NCBI GenBank assembly: GCA_002104985.1
Contig: MCGO01000002.1
Location: forward strand, 1 to 64,000
DNA length: 64,000 bases
Direction: 5' to 3'
DNA from: Rhizoclosmatium globosum
Taxonomy: Eukaryota; Chytridiomycota; Chytridiomycetes; Chytridiales; Chytriomycetaceae
The notes below the pieces were generated by a model. The model was not told the DNA's origin. It worked only from the letters and a program-made list of their open reading frames with translations, and made no database searches. A program made the position numbers and the translations under genes. Each line of letters starts with the position of its first letter. Positions within the stretch are counted from its first letter, which is position 1. Below, piece after piece: positions 55,558 to 64,000 of the stretch.

Positions 55558-58379
55558 TCAATCAAGTTTCTTATCCGCCTCGTCCTGCTCCTTAGATTGC
55601 GATGACTCCCCTTCCTTCTTGGTCGCCTTCCTCCTTGGCTTAGCGTTCTTCTCCGCACCATCCAATTTCAAAAACTCTGGAACATCAACTCCATTCTTTT
55701 CCAGCTCCGAAATAGCCTCCCGCAGCACACCCTTCACCATTACTTTTCCAGTATGGTATGCAGGACCAATCATTCCGTATTGGTACCCAACATACAGACC
55801 ACCCAATGTGATGGCAAGGAGAGTAAAGTAGACTGGGTTGAATAGAACAAGCATGAATTCGTTCCATCCAAGAATAACAGTCAGTGCAATAAACCAAGGT
55901 GGGATTTTGGCTGTTGTCACAACCATGGATCGTTTGGCCTCCATGAAGAGCATATCGGCATCCTTCTTGAATCTGTCACGGATATTTTGGAGACGACCCG
56001 AAGAGATGATGTTGATACAAGCAGGGTCAAAGCGCTTTTTTGTTTCATGCTGTGAGTTACGAGCAAAACACTAACTACTGAAGCCCATTACCTGGTCCTC
56101 AAGGATTTCATCGCCCAAAAGGGTGATACTCTTATCAATTCTAGCATAAGTGTTCAAGGCTCTTTCCGCCTCTTCACAAGCAGCCGCAAAGTATAAATCG
56201 ATAGGATCTTCCAAGTTCCACAATCGAGGAACTCCATTCTCATCATATCGGAACTTGGACTCGAAAATGTTCTGCAGAAGGACGTTAAGATGATGGCTTA
56301 TGATATCTTCAAACAATAAAGCTCACTTTCAGACGTGCACACATTGCTTCGTCCTTTGTTTCGTCCTTCAAAGTATCCAAAAGTCCAGTCCACGTTTGCC
56401 ATTGCAGGTTACCTTTCCATTGCTCGATTTCTTCGTGACTTGCCTCAAAACCTGTTAAAAAGCAAATCAACACATCGTTTTTAGAATTCTCTCAAAGACG
56501 AAAGCACATACCAGCCCCTCTTTTCTGAACCTGCACGATACCAAACACGACATTGTCCTTGTACGCATCGATAACACCTCCCCACATCAAAGGACCCCCA
56601 GCATTCAACTTTGCAATCACAGTATCCTTCATTGCCCCCACAACAACCTTCTGCACAGATCCAACCATCCTCTCAACAGCTTCCCGCCTCTTATCCCCAG
56701 AAACCCTATGAATCTCAATCAAGAACTGATTAAACTGCACATCGGGTGTCCAGTCAAGAGCACCTTCAAGCGTAGAAGCAATAGCAGCAGACCGGAACGC
56801 AGCCTCCGAAGAACGAAGCGCGGTTTCCATGTGGCTTGCAAAGTTGAATACACCTGAAGCTTCGTCGGCTGCGAGGCCGGCGGCAAGAGAGGTGGTGAAA
56901 GATTCGAGAGTCTTTTTGGAGAGGTTTGCGAGCTGTTGGTTGAAGAGTGGAAGGAGATAGGTAGCCATTTTGTTGAAGAATTCGATACGTTTGCGTTCGT
57001 AGACGCTGCTGTTGTATCGGGACCCATCCTTATCAAACAAAACTGCAATAATTTGATTAGTTTTCGCTGAAAAAGAAAAAAGGTTTGTTTCAAAGGAGAC
57101 TTACCAAGACTCTCCTTGACCTTATCGTTAGCAGTTTCACCAAATTCATCCAACACCTTCCCACTCTCCACAGCCTTCAAACTCTTCACACCTCCCACAA
57201 AGTAACCCTCAAACACCTCTTTAGAAATCTCTTCACACCGATGTTCAGCAAGCAACTGCGTCTGCGTAGGCAAATCCAGATCCTTACTCGCAACAATGCG
57301 ATCCCAAATCCCTTTTGCAAACGTGCTGAATCCGTCTGCAGGGACACGTTTATGCAGAGCAGGGACAAAGACGTATTCAGAGTTGTTGCGGTCTGTGAAT
57401 TTGTGCCTCAGTTGTGTTACGGCGCTCTCGAAGGCGTCGCGGGCAAAGATTTTGTGGGGGAGACCGACAAAGGCAAAGGTGAAAAAGTCGTGGATGCTGT
57501 AGTCCTTTTTGGTGTCTGGCTTAGACAGACCAGCCCAGATTTTTTCGAGGTAGCTCATGAGGGTCTCAGAGAGCTTAGACAGAGGTGTTTGAGACGTAAA
57601 GTCTCGAATGACAAAGTAGAGGCAGGTTTTTGGGCTCCTACATTTGAGTGGGGTTCAAAAGATGGTTAAGTGGAAGCTTAGGACAAAGTGATCCAAAGTG
57701 TATTTACCCCGCTTGCTGGAAAAGCTGCAAGTTAACATCTAGTACAGTCTTCAAAAGACCCAAGTTTGCTCCGTTGTAGAGACCAACGTTGTTCTCATAC
57801 ATATTCACAATGACAACCTCAGAGATAGCAAGAGAAAACAGGGCAGACTTGCGCTCAAAGTCCTGATCTTCAAATCTCTCTCCTCCATCTGTTCCTTCCA
57901 CGTCAAGCACGAGCGTATTGGTGTCTTCAGCCTTTGACACCCAAATTCCTGCGTGGCAATAATAAACAAAATAACCAGCTTTGAAGCCCAAGCAGTCAAA
58001 TAGTTACCTTTGGTAGTTTGCTGACGTCCCGTGCTCTCATTCATGACATCAAAGTTTGTGCCAAAGAGACGGTTGAGCAACGTGGATTTACCCGTTGATT
58101 GAGATCCAAACACAGCAACGACATTGTAGTCGAATCCCTTATCTGCGAGGCCCCAGTGCTTCTTCATGTACTCAGTGACGATGGGTCTGTGACAGGAACC
58201 AGCGATTAATAACCGGAGCAGGGCATGGAAGCCCTGTGCTAATTAACAGCTGGGCCAAAGGACACTCACGAGAAGAGTTTGCTGTCATTGATGATTTGGA
58301 GACGGCTGTCCTTTGGATCGAAGCGGGAGAAGCGAAGTTCGGCATCGGGCGTTGAGCCAGGAACAGTCTGATCTTCCAT
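55558..58379 (-). CDS. SEY1: Sey1/RHD3 dynamin-like GTPase for ER fusion
   Basis: Start M-E-D-Q-T-V-P-G-S at 58379. About seven exons. G1 is G-S-Q-S-T-G-K-S-T; switch/G3 is [11 protein letters not shown]; the G4-like element is [19 protein letters not shown] follows G3. A long helical bundle (about 57060-56500) and conserved L-W-N-L-E-D-P-I-D lie before a membrane hairpin ([16 protein letters not shown], then [19 protein letters not shown]). A Lys/Glu-rich cytosolic tail ends the protein. Length ~830 residues matches the family. It tethers and fuses ER membranes to form three-way junctions. One intron (~58190-58270) contains the short inverted repeat cagggc-atggaa-gccctg. No frame break is seen. 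Confidence 0.93.
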
Positions 58380-58467
58380 CGTGGCTCTTGTTTCTTGTTT
58401 GGGGACGAGTTTTTCCGACCAACTTACTCAAAAGTACATTTATTCACTTTATACTGCTAATAACACT

Positions 58468-58887
58468 TTAATCATCAGATAGTGCTTGTTTCATTTGTTC
58501 AAGGAATCGGATTCGCTTTTCTGCGGCTTCTTCCAGCTTCTTCACAACTTCTGCCGTGTCAAGTGAAAGAGAATCAGAATCACATCATTCTTATTGGAAT
58601 CAATCACCTTTTGCTGCATTCACGTCCATATCATTCAAGTTTTCAACAACAGTGGAAGAAGAAGAGCCGCCTTCCTTTCCAACTTCAACTTGGGTGTCAG
58701 GTTCTTCAAGGTGTAATATCACATCTTCTGTCTCAGTCACGTCGTTGCTCTTCTTTCCCTTGTTTCGACCCAAAGAAAAGATGCGTTTCCAACCATCGCG
58801 AAACTTGTTTTGATTGTTGTTGTTTTGATTGTTGTTGTTTTGGTTGACAGTTGTTTGTGGTGGTTGTGGTGGCGGAGCAGAATTCAT
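58468..58887 (-). CDS. Small coiled-coil protein, unknown
   Basis: Start M-N-S-A-P-P-P at 58887. An Asn/Gln-rich segment (two N-N-N-N blocks) and a basic patch W-K-R-I-F-S-L-G-R-N-K-G-K-K come first. A single intron (GTGATT ... GGCAG, about 58549-58605) joins in phase to E-V-V-K-K-L-E-E-A-A-E-K-R-I-R-F-L-E-Q-M-K-Q-A-L-S-D-D, a strong heptad-type helix that ends the protein. About 120 residues. No family recognised. The gene shares a 59-base divergent intergenic gap with oligopeptidase B. Confidence 0.6.
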
Positions 58888-58946
58888 TCTTGTTTCTTTT
58901 CTTTCTTTCTTTCTTACTTACTTTTCTTTCATCGTCTAATCAGCAA

Positions 58947-61365
58947 ATGTTTGTGATATCAACGACACGATCGGTGATAGCACTTCGATCGCTCAATATG
59001 CAAAGAACCTTTGCCACAAATGCTATCACAAAAAACATTCTCAAAATGGCCACGCCAACGCCACGCCCACCAATCGCAAAACAAGAACCACTTGTCCACG
59101 CGTACGGTCCTTCGACACCAGACCTCTTCCACTGGCTCAAGGACCAGAACAAGACAAAGGCACAGCCAATCATCGACTACCTCAACGAAGAGAACCAGTA
59201 CGCAAAAGACGTGCACCTTACCCCGAATGCCGCTCTTACCGAGACGCTGTATGCGGAGTTTCTGTCGAAGATCCAGGAGACCGACCAGGAGGCTCCGTAC
59301 AAGAAGGACGCGTATTGGTAAGTAGTGGTTGAGTGATATCAGAGGTGGCGTCACTCTTACTGACCGCAATTCAACACAGGTACTACACACGCACCGTTGA
59401 AGGCGAGCAGTATCCAATCTACTGTCGCAAGAGAGACTCACTCGATGCTCCAGAAGATGCCTACCTTAACATCAACCTGTTGAAGGAAAATGAGTACATG
59501 GACCTTGGAAGCACTGCTGTGTCTCCATCTCACAACATCCTTGCGTATTCACTTGATACTGCGGGAGATGAATTCTACACGGTACACTTCAAGAACTTGG
59601 AGACCGGTGAAATGTTGCCAGGCTCAATTGAAAACACGGATGGAACAATTGTTTGGAACAAGACCAACGACTCTGTCTATTACCTCACTCTCGATGAAGT
59701 CCACAGACCATACAAACTATTCCGCCATGATTTGGGAACTGACTCAAAGGACGATGTTTTGTAAGTGTTGAATCTACAAGTGTAATTCTGTTACTTACCT
59801 TAAAGCAAGGCTGTACCATAACACGGATGACCAGTTTTGGACATCAATTGGAAAGACCAATTCCGGAAGATATCTGATTCTCTCTCTTGGCTCCAGCCAA
59901 ACATCCGAGATTCACTTCTTGGACCTTGAGAACCCAGCGTCAGGACTTAAGTGCTTCACCCCTCGCGAGTTCCGTCACGAATATGAAGTGGAACACCAAG
60001 GAGACCACTTCCTCATCATCACAAACGGAGGTGGAAAGTTTCTCAACAAGAAACTGCAACGCACATCCATCCACAACACTGCCCGCGATGCCTGGGAAGA
60101 CGTCATCCCTTACGACCCTTACCGTGAAATCAGTGACGTCACGCCATTTGAGCAATACATTGTGGTTGAGGAACGCACTGACGGAATCTTGCGTCTGCGA
60201 ATCCTTGAAGCCTCTGGTGAATCCTATCTCATCCCCTTCACCGAAGAAATCTTTGAAGCAACAACTCTGTCCACTCGAGTCCAAAGCTACACCTCCGATA
60301 TATTCCGTTACAGCTACAACAGCCAACTCACCCCAACAAAAACCCTCGAATACAACACAAAGACCAAATCCTCCACCCTCCTTAAACAAAGACCAGTTCC
60401 CGGCGGCTTCGTCCCAACTCCATACACCCTCAAAAGAATCAAGGTCCCCATCCCAACCGAAACCCGCGTCAGTGCCCCCTTCGACACTCCAGTTGCCGAC
60501 TACATCCCCCTCACAATCCTCTACAAAACATCCACCCTGAAACCAAACGGAAACAACAAGAGCTACCTCTACGGGTACGGCTCATACGGAGTCTCTCTCG
60601 AGCCGAAATTCGACTCCTCAATCTTTTCGTACGTTGACCGCGGGATCGTTGTCGCGTGGGCGCATATCCGCGGTGGAGGTGAACTTGGGCGTGGGTGGTA
60701 TGAGACAGGAAAGTTTTTGCACAAGAAGAACACGTTTACGGATTTCATTGCGTGTGCGGAGAAGCTTGTTTCTGATGGAATTACGAAGCATGAGTTGATG
60801 GCGATTGAGGGGCGGTCTGCGGGTGGGTTGTTGATGGGTGCTGTTTTGAATATGAAGCCAGATATTGCTTATTGTGCAATGTTGGGGGTTCCGTTTGTGG
60901 ATGTGATTAATACGATGATGGATCCTAGTATTCCGTTGACTGTGAATGAGTATGAGGAGTGGGGTAATCCTAACGACAAGGAGTTCTTTGACTACATGCA
61001 GTCATACTCTCCTTATGACACTATCAAGGCTGGTACCAAGGTAACTCCAAACTGTTCGAAATATAAACTGAGTAACTAACTCTCTGGCACTATAGTACCC
61101 GAACATGTTCGTGAAGGCCGGAATCAATGACCCTCGTGTCCAATACTGGGAACCAGCGAAATGGGTTGCAAAAATGCGTGCATCCAACACTAATGGAGGC
61201 GAGGATGACCCTCACAAGAGCGTTCTCGTTTTTGACTGCAAGATGGGAAGTGGACACTTTGGAGCATCAGGCCGTTACGGTTACTTGAAGGAGAAAGCAG
61301 CAGAGTTCGCGTTTGTTTTGACGCAACTAGAGGAGGCCGAGCGCGTTCTCGCAACGAAGGCTTAA
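58947..61365 (+). CDS. Oligopeptidase B-type serine peptidase (S9A)
   Basis: Exons 58947-59317, 59380-59760, 59810-61040 and 61096-61365, all in phase. The first 34 residues (M-F-V-I-S-T-T-R-S ... R-T-F-A-T-N-A) look like a mitochondrial presequence; an internal start M-A-T-P-T-P at 59046 would give a cytosolic form. A beta-propeller (about residues 100-450) precedes the hydrolase domain: Y-G-Y-G-S-Y-G, R-G-G-G-E-L-G-R-G-W, the nucleophile in E-G-R-S-A-G-G-L, the catalytic Asp in G-I-N-D-P-R-V and the His in G-S-G-H-F-G. Acidic residues after Y-E-E-W-G-N-P suit the preference for Arg/Lys at P1. The family cuts small basic peptides. It is best known from bacteria, plants and protozoa. ~750 residues. 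Confidence 0.9.
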
Positions 61366-61424
61366 TTCATACAATAAATGTGCGAAACTGCCTTTCTTTT
61401 TTTCCAAAACCTCCTTTAAATGAA

Positions 61425-62213
61425 TCAAAGTTTAGACTGCTTGTATCCAGGAGGACACGGCCCTTCATACTTGACCCCAAAGTAATAGGCGATGGCCTCA
61501 ACCTTATCACTCCCAAAAAACGCCATAGCCTCCTTTCCCTCGCGTTCACAAACAATCCACGGCGCCCCAAAAGCTCCATGCACTTCAACAGCCTCTTTCG
61601 TCACGCGAATCAACTCCTGCTTGACTTGTGGTGTTTGACTATCAACTTCAACCAACTTTGTCGCATGTTCCTTTCCAACAATAGGAGCAAGGTACGCAAA
61701 CAAGTCTTCTTTAGACGTAATACTCTTCTCGTCGCGCCAGTACAATTTCTACATGAGACATTTAAGCATCCCCCATGTGGCTGTGATACCGTGTGTGGTA
61801 CTCACCCAAAAGGCTTTCGATGCAGCTTCCAACTTATCACTCTTTTGCAACCTCAATGCAGTCAGGATTCTCTGTGCGTGAAGCGTCAACTGAGGGAAAT
61901 CTATCATATGTAATTCGAATCAGCAAAGCTACACTAATAACGAATCAAACTCTTCACCCTTTGGGTACCCGATATCAACATCGTACATTCCCTTCAAGAA
62001 GTTGATTTCTTTTAGCATTTGGGCCCCCTTCTTTGGGTTTGTTGCGGGTGGCTGGTTCTCTGAGAGCTGCATAACACCTCCAAGACTGAATGGAACAAGC
62101 TCGAATTGGACGGATGGCCAGCGGGATTTGTATCGCATGAGGAGTTCGACACCGAACCAGCTGTATGGAGATACAACGTCATAGTAGAGCTTGAGCTTTG
62201 ACATTCTGGACAA
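61425..62213 (-). CDS. GST-kappa / DsbA-fold family protein, copy B
   Basis: Exons 62213-61958, 61900-61806 and 61748-61425. The domain reads K-L-K-L-Y-Y-D-V-V-S-P-Y-S-W-F-G-V-E-L-L, D-I-G-Y-P-K-G / D-F-P-Q-L-T, K-L-Y-W-R-D-E-K-S-I-T and F-G-A-P-W-I-V-C-E-R-E-G-K. Intron positions and phases are the same as in copy A (14.2-15.0 kb), and most residues agree, so the two arose by duplication. Here all junctions read in phase without any frame break. The start is either M-S-R-M-S-K at 62213 or M-S-K-L-K at 62204. The product is expected to transfer glutathione or isomerise aromatic substrates. It is divergently arranged with His6, 105 bases apart. Confidence 0.9.
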
Positions 62214-62318
62214 GATTTATGAATAGAATAAAAGGTGAAGTAAAGCAAGGAATATTACATATTATACCTTTTAACTCTTCCTTCTATAAATCCGGATAAA
62301 TACTCTTCGAAAAAAGGA

Positions 62319-63567
62319 ATGACACTCTTCCGTCCCTGCATCGACCTCCACAACGGTCAAGTAAAACAGATCGTCGGAGCCTCCCTCAAAGACGACCCAA
62401 CATCCGCTCAAACAGACGAGAAAGTCCTTCGTACAAACTTTGTCTCCAGGTTTACTTACACTCTGTCCTCCAATCTTATCTCAACGAACCCTGTCCACAG
62501 TTACCCGTCTTCCCACTACGCATCCCTGTACAAGAAACACAACCTCACCGGCGCTCATGTCATCAAACTCGGTCCAGGAAACGATCAAGCTGCGTTGGAG
62601 GCGTTGGCAGCGTGGCCCAACGGCTTGCAAGTTGGCGGAGGAATCTCTGTTGATAATGCAGAGTATTGGTTGAATGAAGGGAAAGCTGGGAAGGTGAGAT
62701 CATTTGGTTTTGAACCGCGTTGTGGTGGATTTGAGGTCCAAGGCTTGTGTCAGTATACTTGAACCACAACGTCAAGGCTGTATGAAGGATTCAGAAGGAA
62801 TATATGATACTCGTAAATAGTATGATTGATAGCGAAGTGTTGAATACTCTGTATCATGGACGATGTCGGATCCTTTGAAATCAAATGACATCACCAGAAT
62901 CTCAAGTTCCTAACATCACCTTCCTAGATTATTGTCACATCGTGGCTTTTCCCACAAGCTCGTTTCTCAGAAGAAAGATTAAAACAACTCGTTGAGAAAG
63001 TTGGAAAGGAAAGGATAGTCGTTGACATCAGGTTCGTGCGTCTAAACATCGTGTTAAAAGCCACACGCTGAAAAAAGTCTATTCAGCTGCAAAGTTAAAG
63101 ATGGAGAATGGATCGTGGCAATGGATAAATGGCAGACTCTCACAGATATGAAAGTGAATGCTGGTACAGTAACCTTTCATTTCCTTACCTCAAATAGTTA
63201 ATACCCAGCTTTCATTTTCAATAGAATCAATTCGAATGCTTGAATCGTACTGCAGGTGGACATTTTCTTCTTCACGTATCCCAATTCGCTAACATTTCGG
63301 GGCAGTGAATTCCTAGTCCACGCCGCCGACGTAGAAGGCCTGTGCAAAGGTATCGACTCTGAACTCGTCAAGAAACTCGGAGAATGGTGCACGATTCCTG
63401 TTACATACGCAGGAGGAGGTCATGCTCTTTCAGACTTGCAACTAGTCCATGATTTGTCAAATGGGAAGGTGGATCTCACGTTTGGAAGTGCATTGGATAT
63501 TTTTGGCGGTTCTGGAGTAAAGTTTGATGATTGTATTGCTTGGAATAAGGCAAATGGACAAGTTTAA
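62319..63567 (+). CDS. HIS6: ProFAR isomerase of histidine biosynthesis
   Basis: Start [20 protein letters not shown] (62319), the canonical N-terminus with the catalytic Asp. Then [25 protein letters not shown] (across an intron), [20 protein letters not shown] with the second catalytic Asp, P-V-T-Y-A-G-G-G and [13 protein letters not shown]. Six or so exons; the third intron is long (about 62695-62927). All joins I tested are in phase. This TIM-barrel enzyme opens the ring of ProFAR to PRFAR. About 260 residues, as in yeast His6. Confidence 0.93.
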
Positions 63568-63620
63568 TAAAACGTTTTGGATACAGGAGTCAGTACTTCT
63601 ACGAGGTTTATTTGAGTTAC

Positions 63621-64000
63621 TTAATCTGCTTTTGGCTCTCTCAATGGAGCATATGCCGTACGATCAGCTGCAAGAGCACACCTGAACAACAGCAAAATCA
63701 CTCCTCCCAGGAGAATGATGGTCAGCAGAGGATGCGCCTTAACAAACGTCTAGATGTTGAAGAAAAGTTAGAATAAATAAATGGAAACAGACAGAACACT
63801 CACTGCGAAAGGCATCGTCCATCGCTGTATCATCTTATATCCCCCAACTCCACCATTAGCATGCTTCCCAACCAATTTACCCTTTATCACAAGATCCAAA
63901 TTCTCCAATACCTTATCCCGACTTCCAAACTCCAAAGCCTTCTGATCCACTCCAACATCATAAAACAAATCCTCCTTCGAATCAACCACAACCAACAACG
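63621..64000 (-). CDS. C-terminal part of a tail-membrane protein, incomplete
   Basis: The last exon (about 63750-63621) encodes T-F-V-K-A-H-P-L-L-T-I-I-L-L-G-G-V-I-L-L-L-F-R-C-A-L-A-A-D, a single helix, and a short tail ending P-K-A-D. Upstream of an intron (about 63752-63803) the frame runs to the window end: D-V-G-V-D-Q-K-A-L-E-F-G-S-R-D-K-V-L-E-N-L-D and K-L-V-G-K-H-A-N-G-G-V-G-G-Y-K-M. The gene starts outside the window. I do not recognise the family; a C-terminally anchored organelle membrane protein is the best description. Confidence 0.55.

Noticed and set aside
59940..60389. Minus-strand frame of 149 codons opposite oligopeptidase B
   Set aside because: Antisense to a securely assigned catalytic gene, with no start context or domain.
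1..64000. CRISPR arrays, insertion sequences, prophage or operon-type ribosome binding sites
   Set aside because: The gene structure is eukaryotic with introns throughout. No direct-repeat/spacer arrays or transposase genes were found.

Overview
The window reads as nuclear DNA of a fungus, most plausibly a zoosporic (chytrid-like) one. Genes lie on both strands and almost all carry short GT...AG introns (about 45-120 nt, often GTAAGT or GTGAGT). Typical fungal genes are present (Sey1, Lcb1, Erg20-type farnesyl-PP synthase, His6, Pcp1-type rhomboid). They sit beside genes often missing from yeasts and moulds: a full neurofibromin with Sec14-PH, a TRIM37-like RING/B-box/MATH protein, a rhodopsin-like seven-helix receptor with an E-R-Y motif, and an oligopeptidase B. 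The chytrid assignment is my inference; no rRNA or mitochondrial marker is in view.

Layout. 0-4.2 kb: two small minus-strand genes, then an F-box gene. 4.3-10.4 kb: a small unknown gene and three adjacent C2H2 zinc-finger genes. 10.5-13.5 kb: the TRIM37-like E3 ligase. 13.6-18.2 kb: a duplication-rich patch with a GST-kappa gene flanked by two diverged copies of a ~140 bp element, a decayed copy of the 3' end of the neighbouring SAM-domain gene, and that SAM gene (poly-Q/Pro-rich). 18.2-20.7 kb: a TLC-domain membrane protein and an AN1 zinc-finger protein. 21-30.6 kb: neurofibromin (Ras GAP), sharing a 73 bp divergent promoter with an AFG1-type mitochondrial ATPase (30.7-32.1 kb). 32.6-34.8 kb: a gene-free repeat region with nine 198 bp tandem units. 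35.2-45.1 kb: receptor, farnesyl-PP synthase, a winged-helix-like/double-Cys-module nuclear candidate, rhomboid, a membrane-anchored unknown and a complex I/B12D subunit. 45.9-58.9 kb: a large Ser-rich protein ending in a possible degenerate sphingosine-kinase lobe, a TLC-like membrane protein, a WrbA quinone reductase, Lcb1, Sey1 and a small coiled-coil protein. 59-64 kb: oligopeptidase B, a second GST-kappa gene, His6 and the end of a membrane protein.

Functional themes are housekeeping: Ras and receptor signalling, ER and sphingolipid/isoprenoid metabolism, mitochondrial proteostasis, ubiquitin ligation. There is no sign of a recent mobile island.

A property of the sequence itself matters for anyone using it. 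Many genes, densest in 1-26 kb, are broken by apparent single-base deletions, nearly always in short runs of one base, while introns, motifs and stop-free flanking frames are intact. I read these as assembly errors rather than pseudogenes, so coordinates below span the whole repaired gene and frame breaks are listed in each entry.
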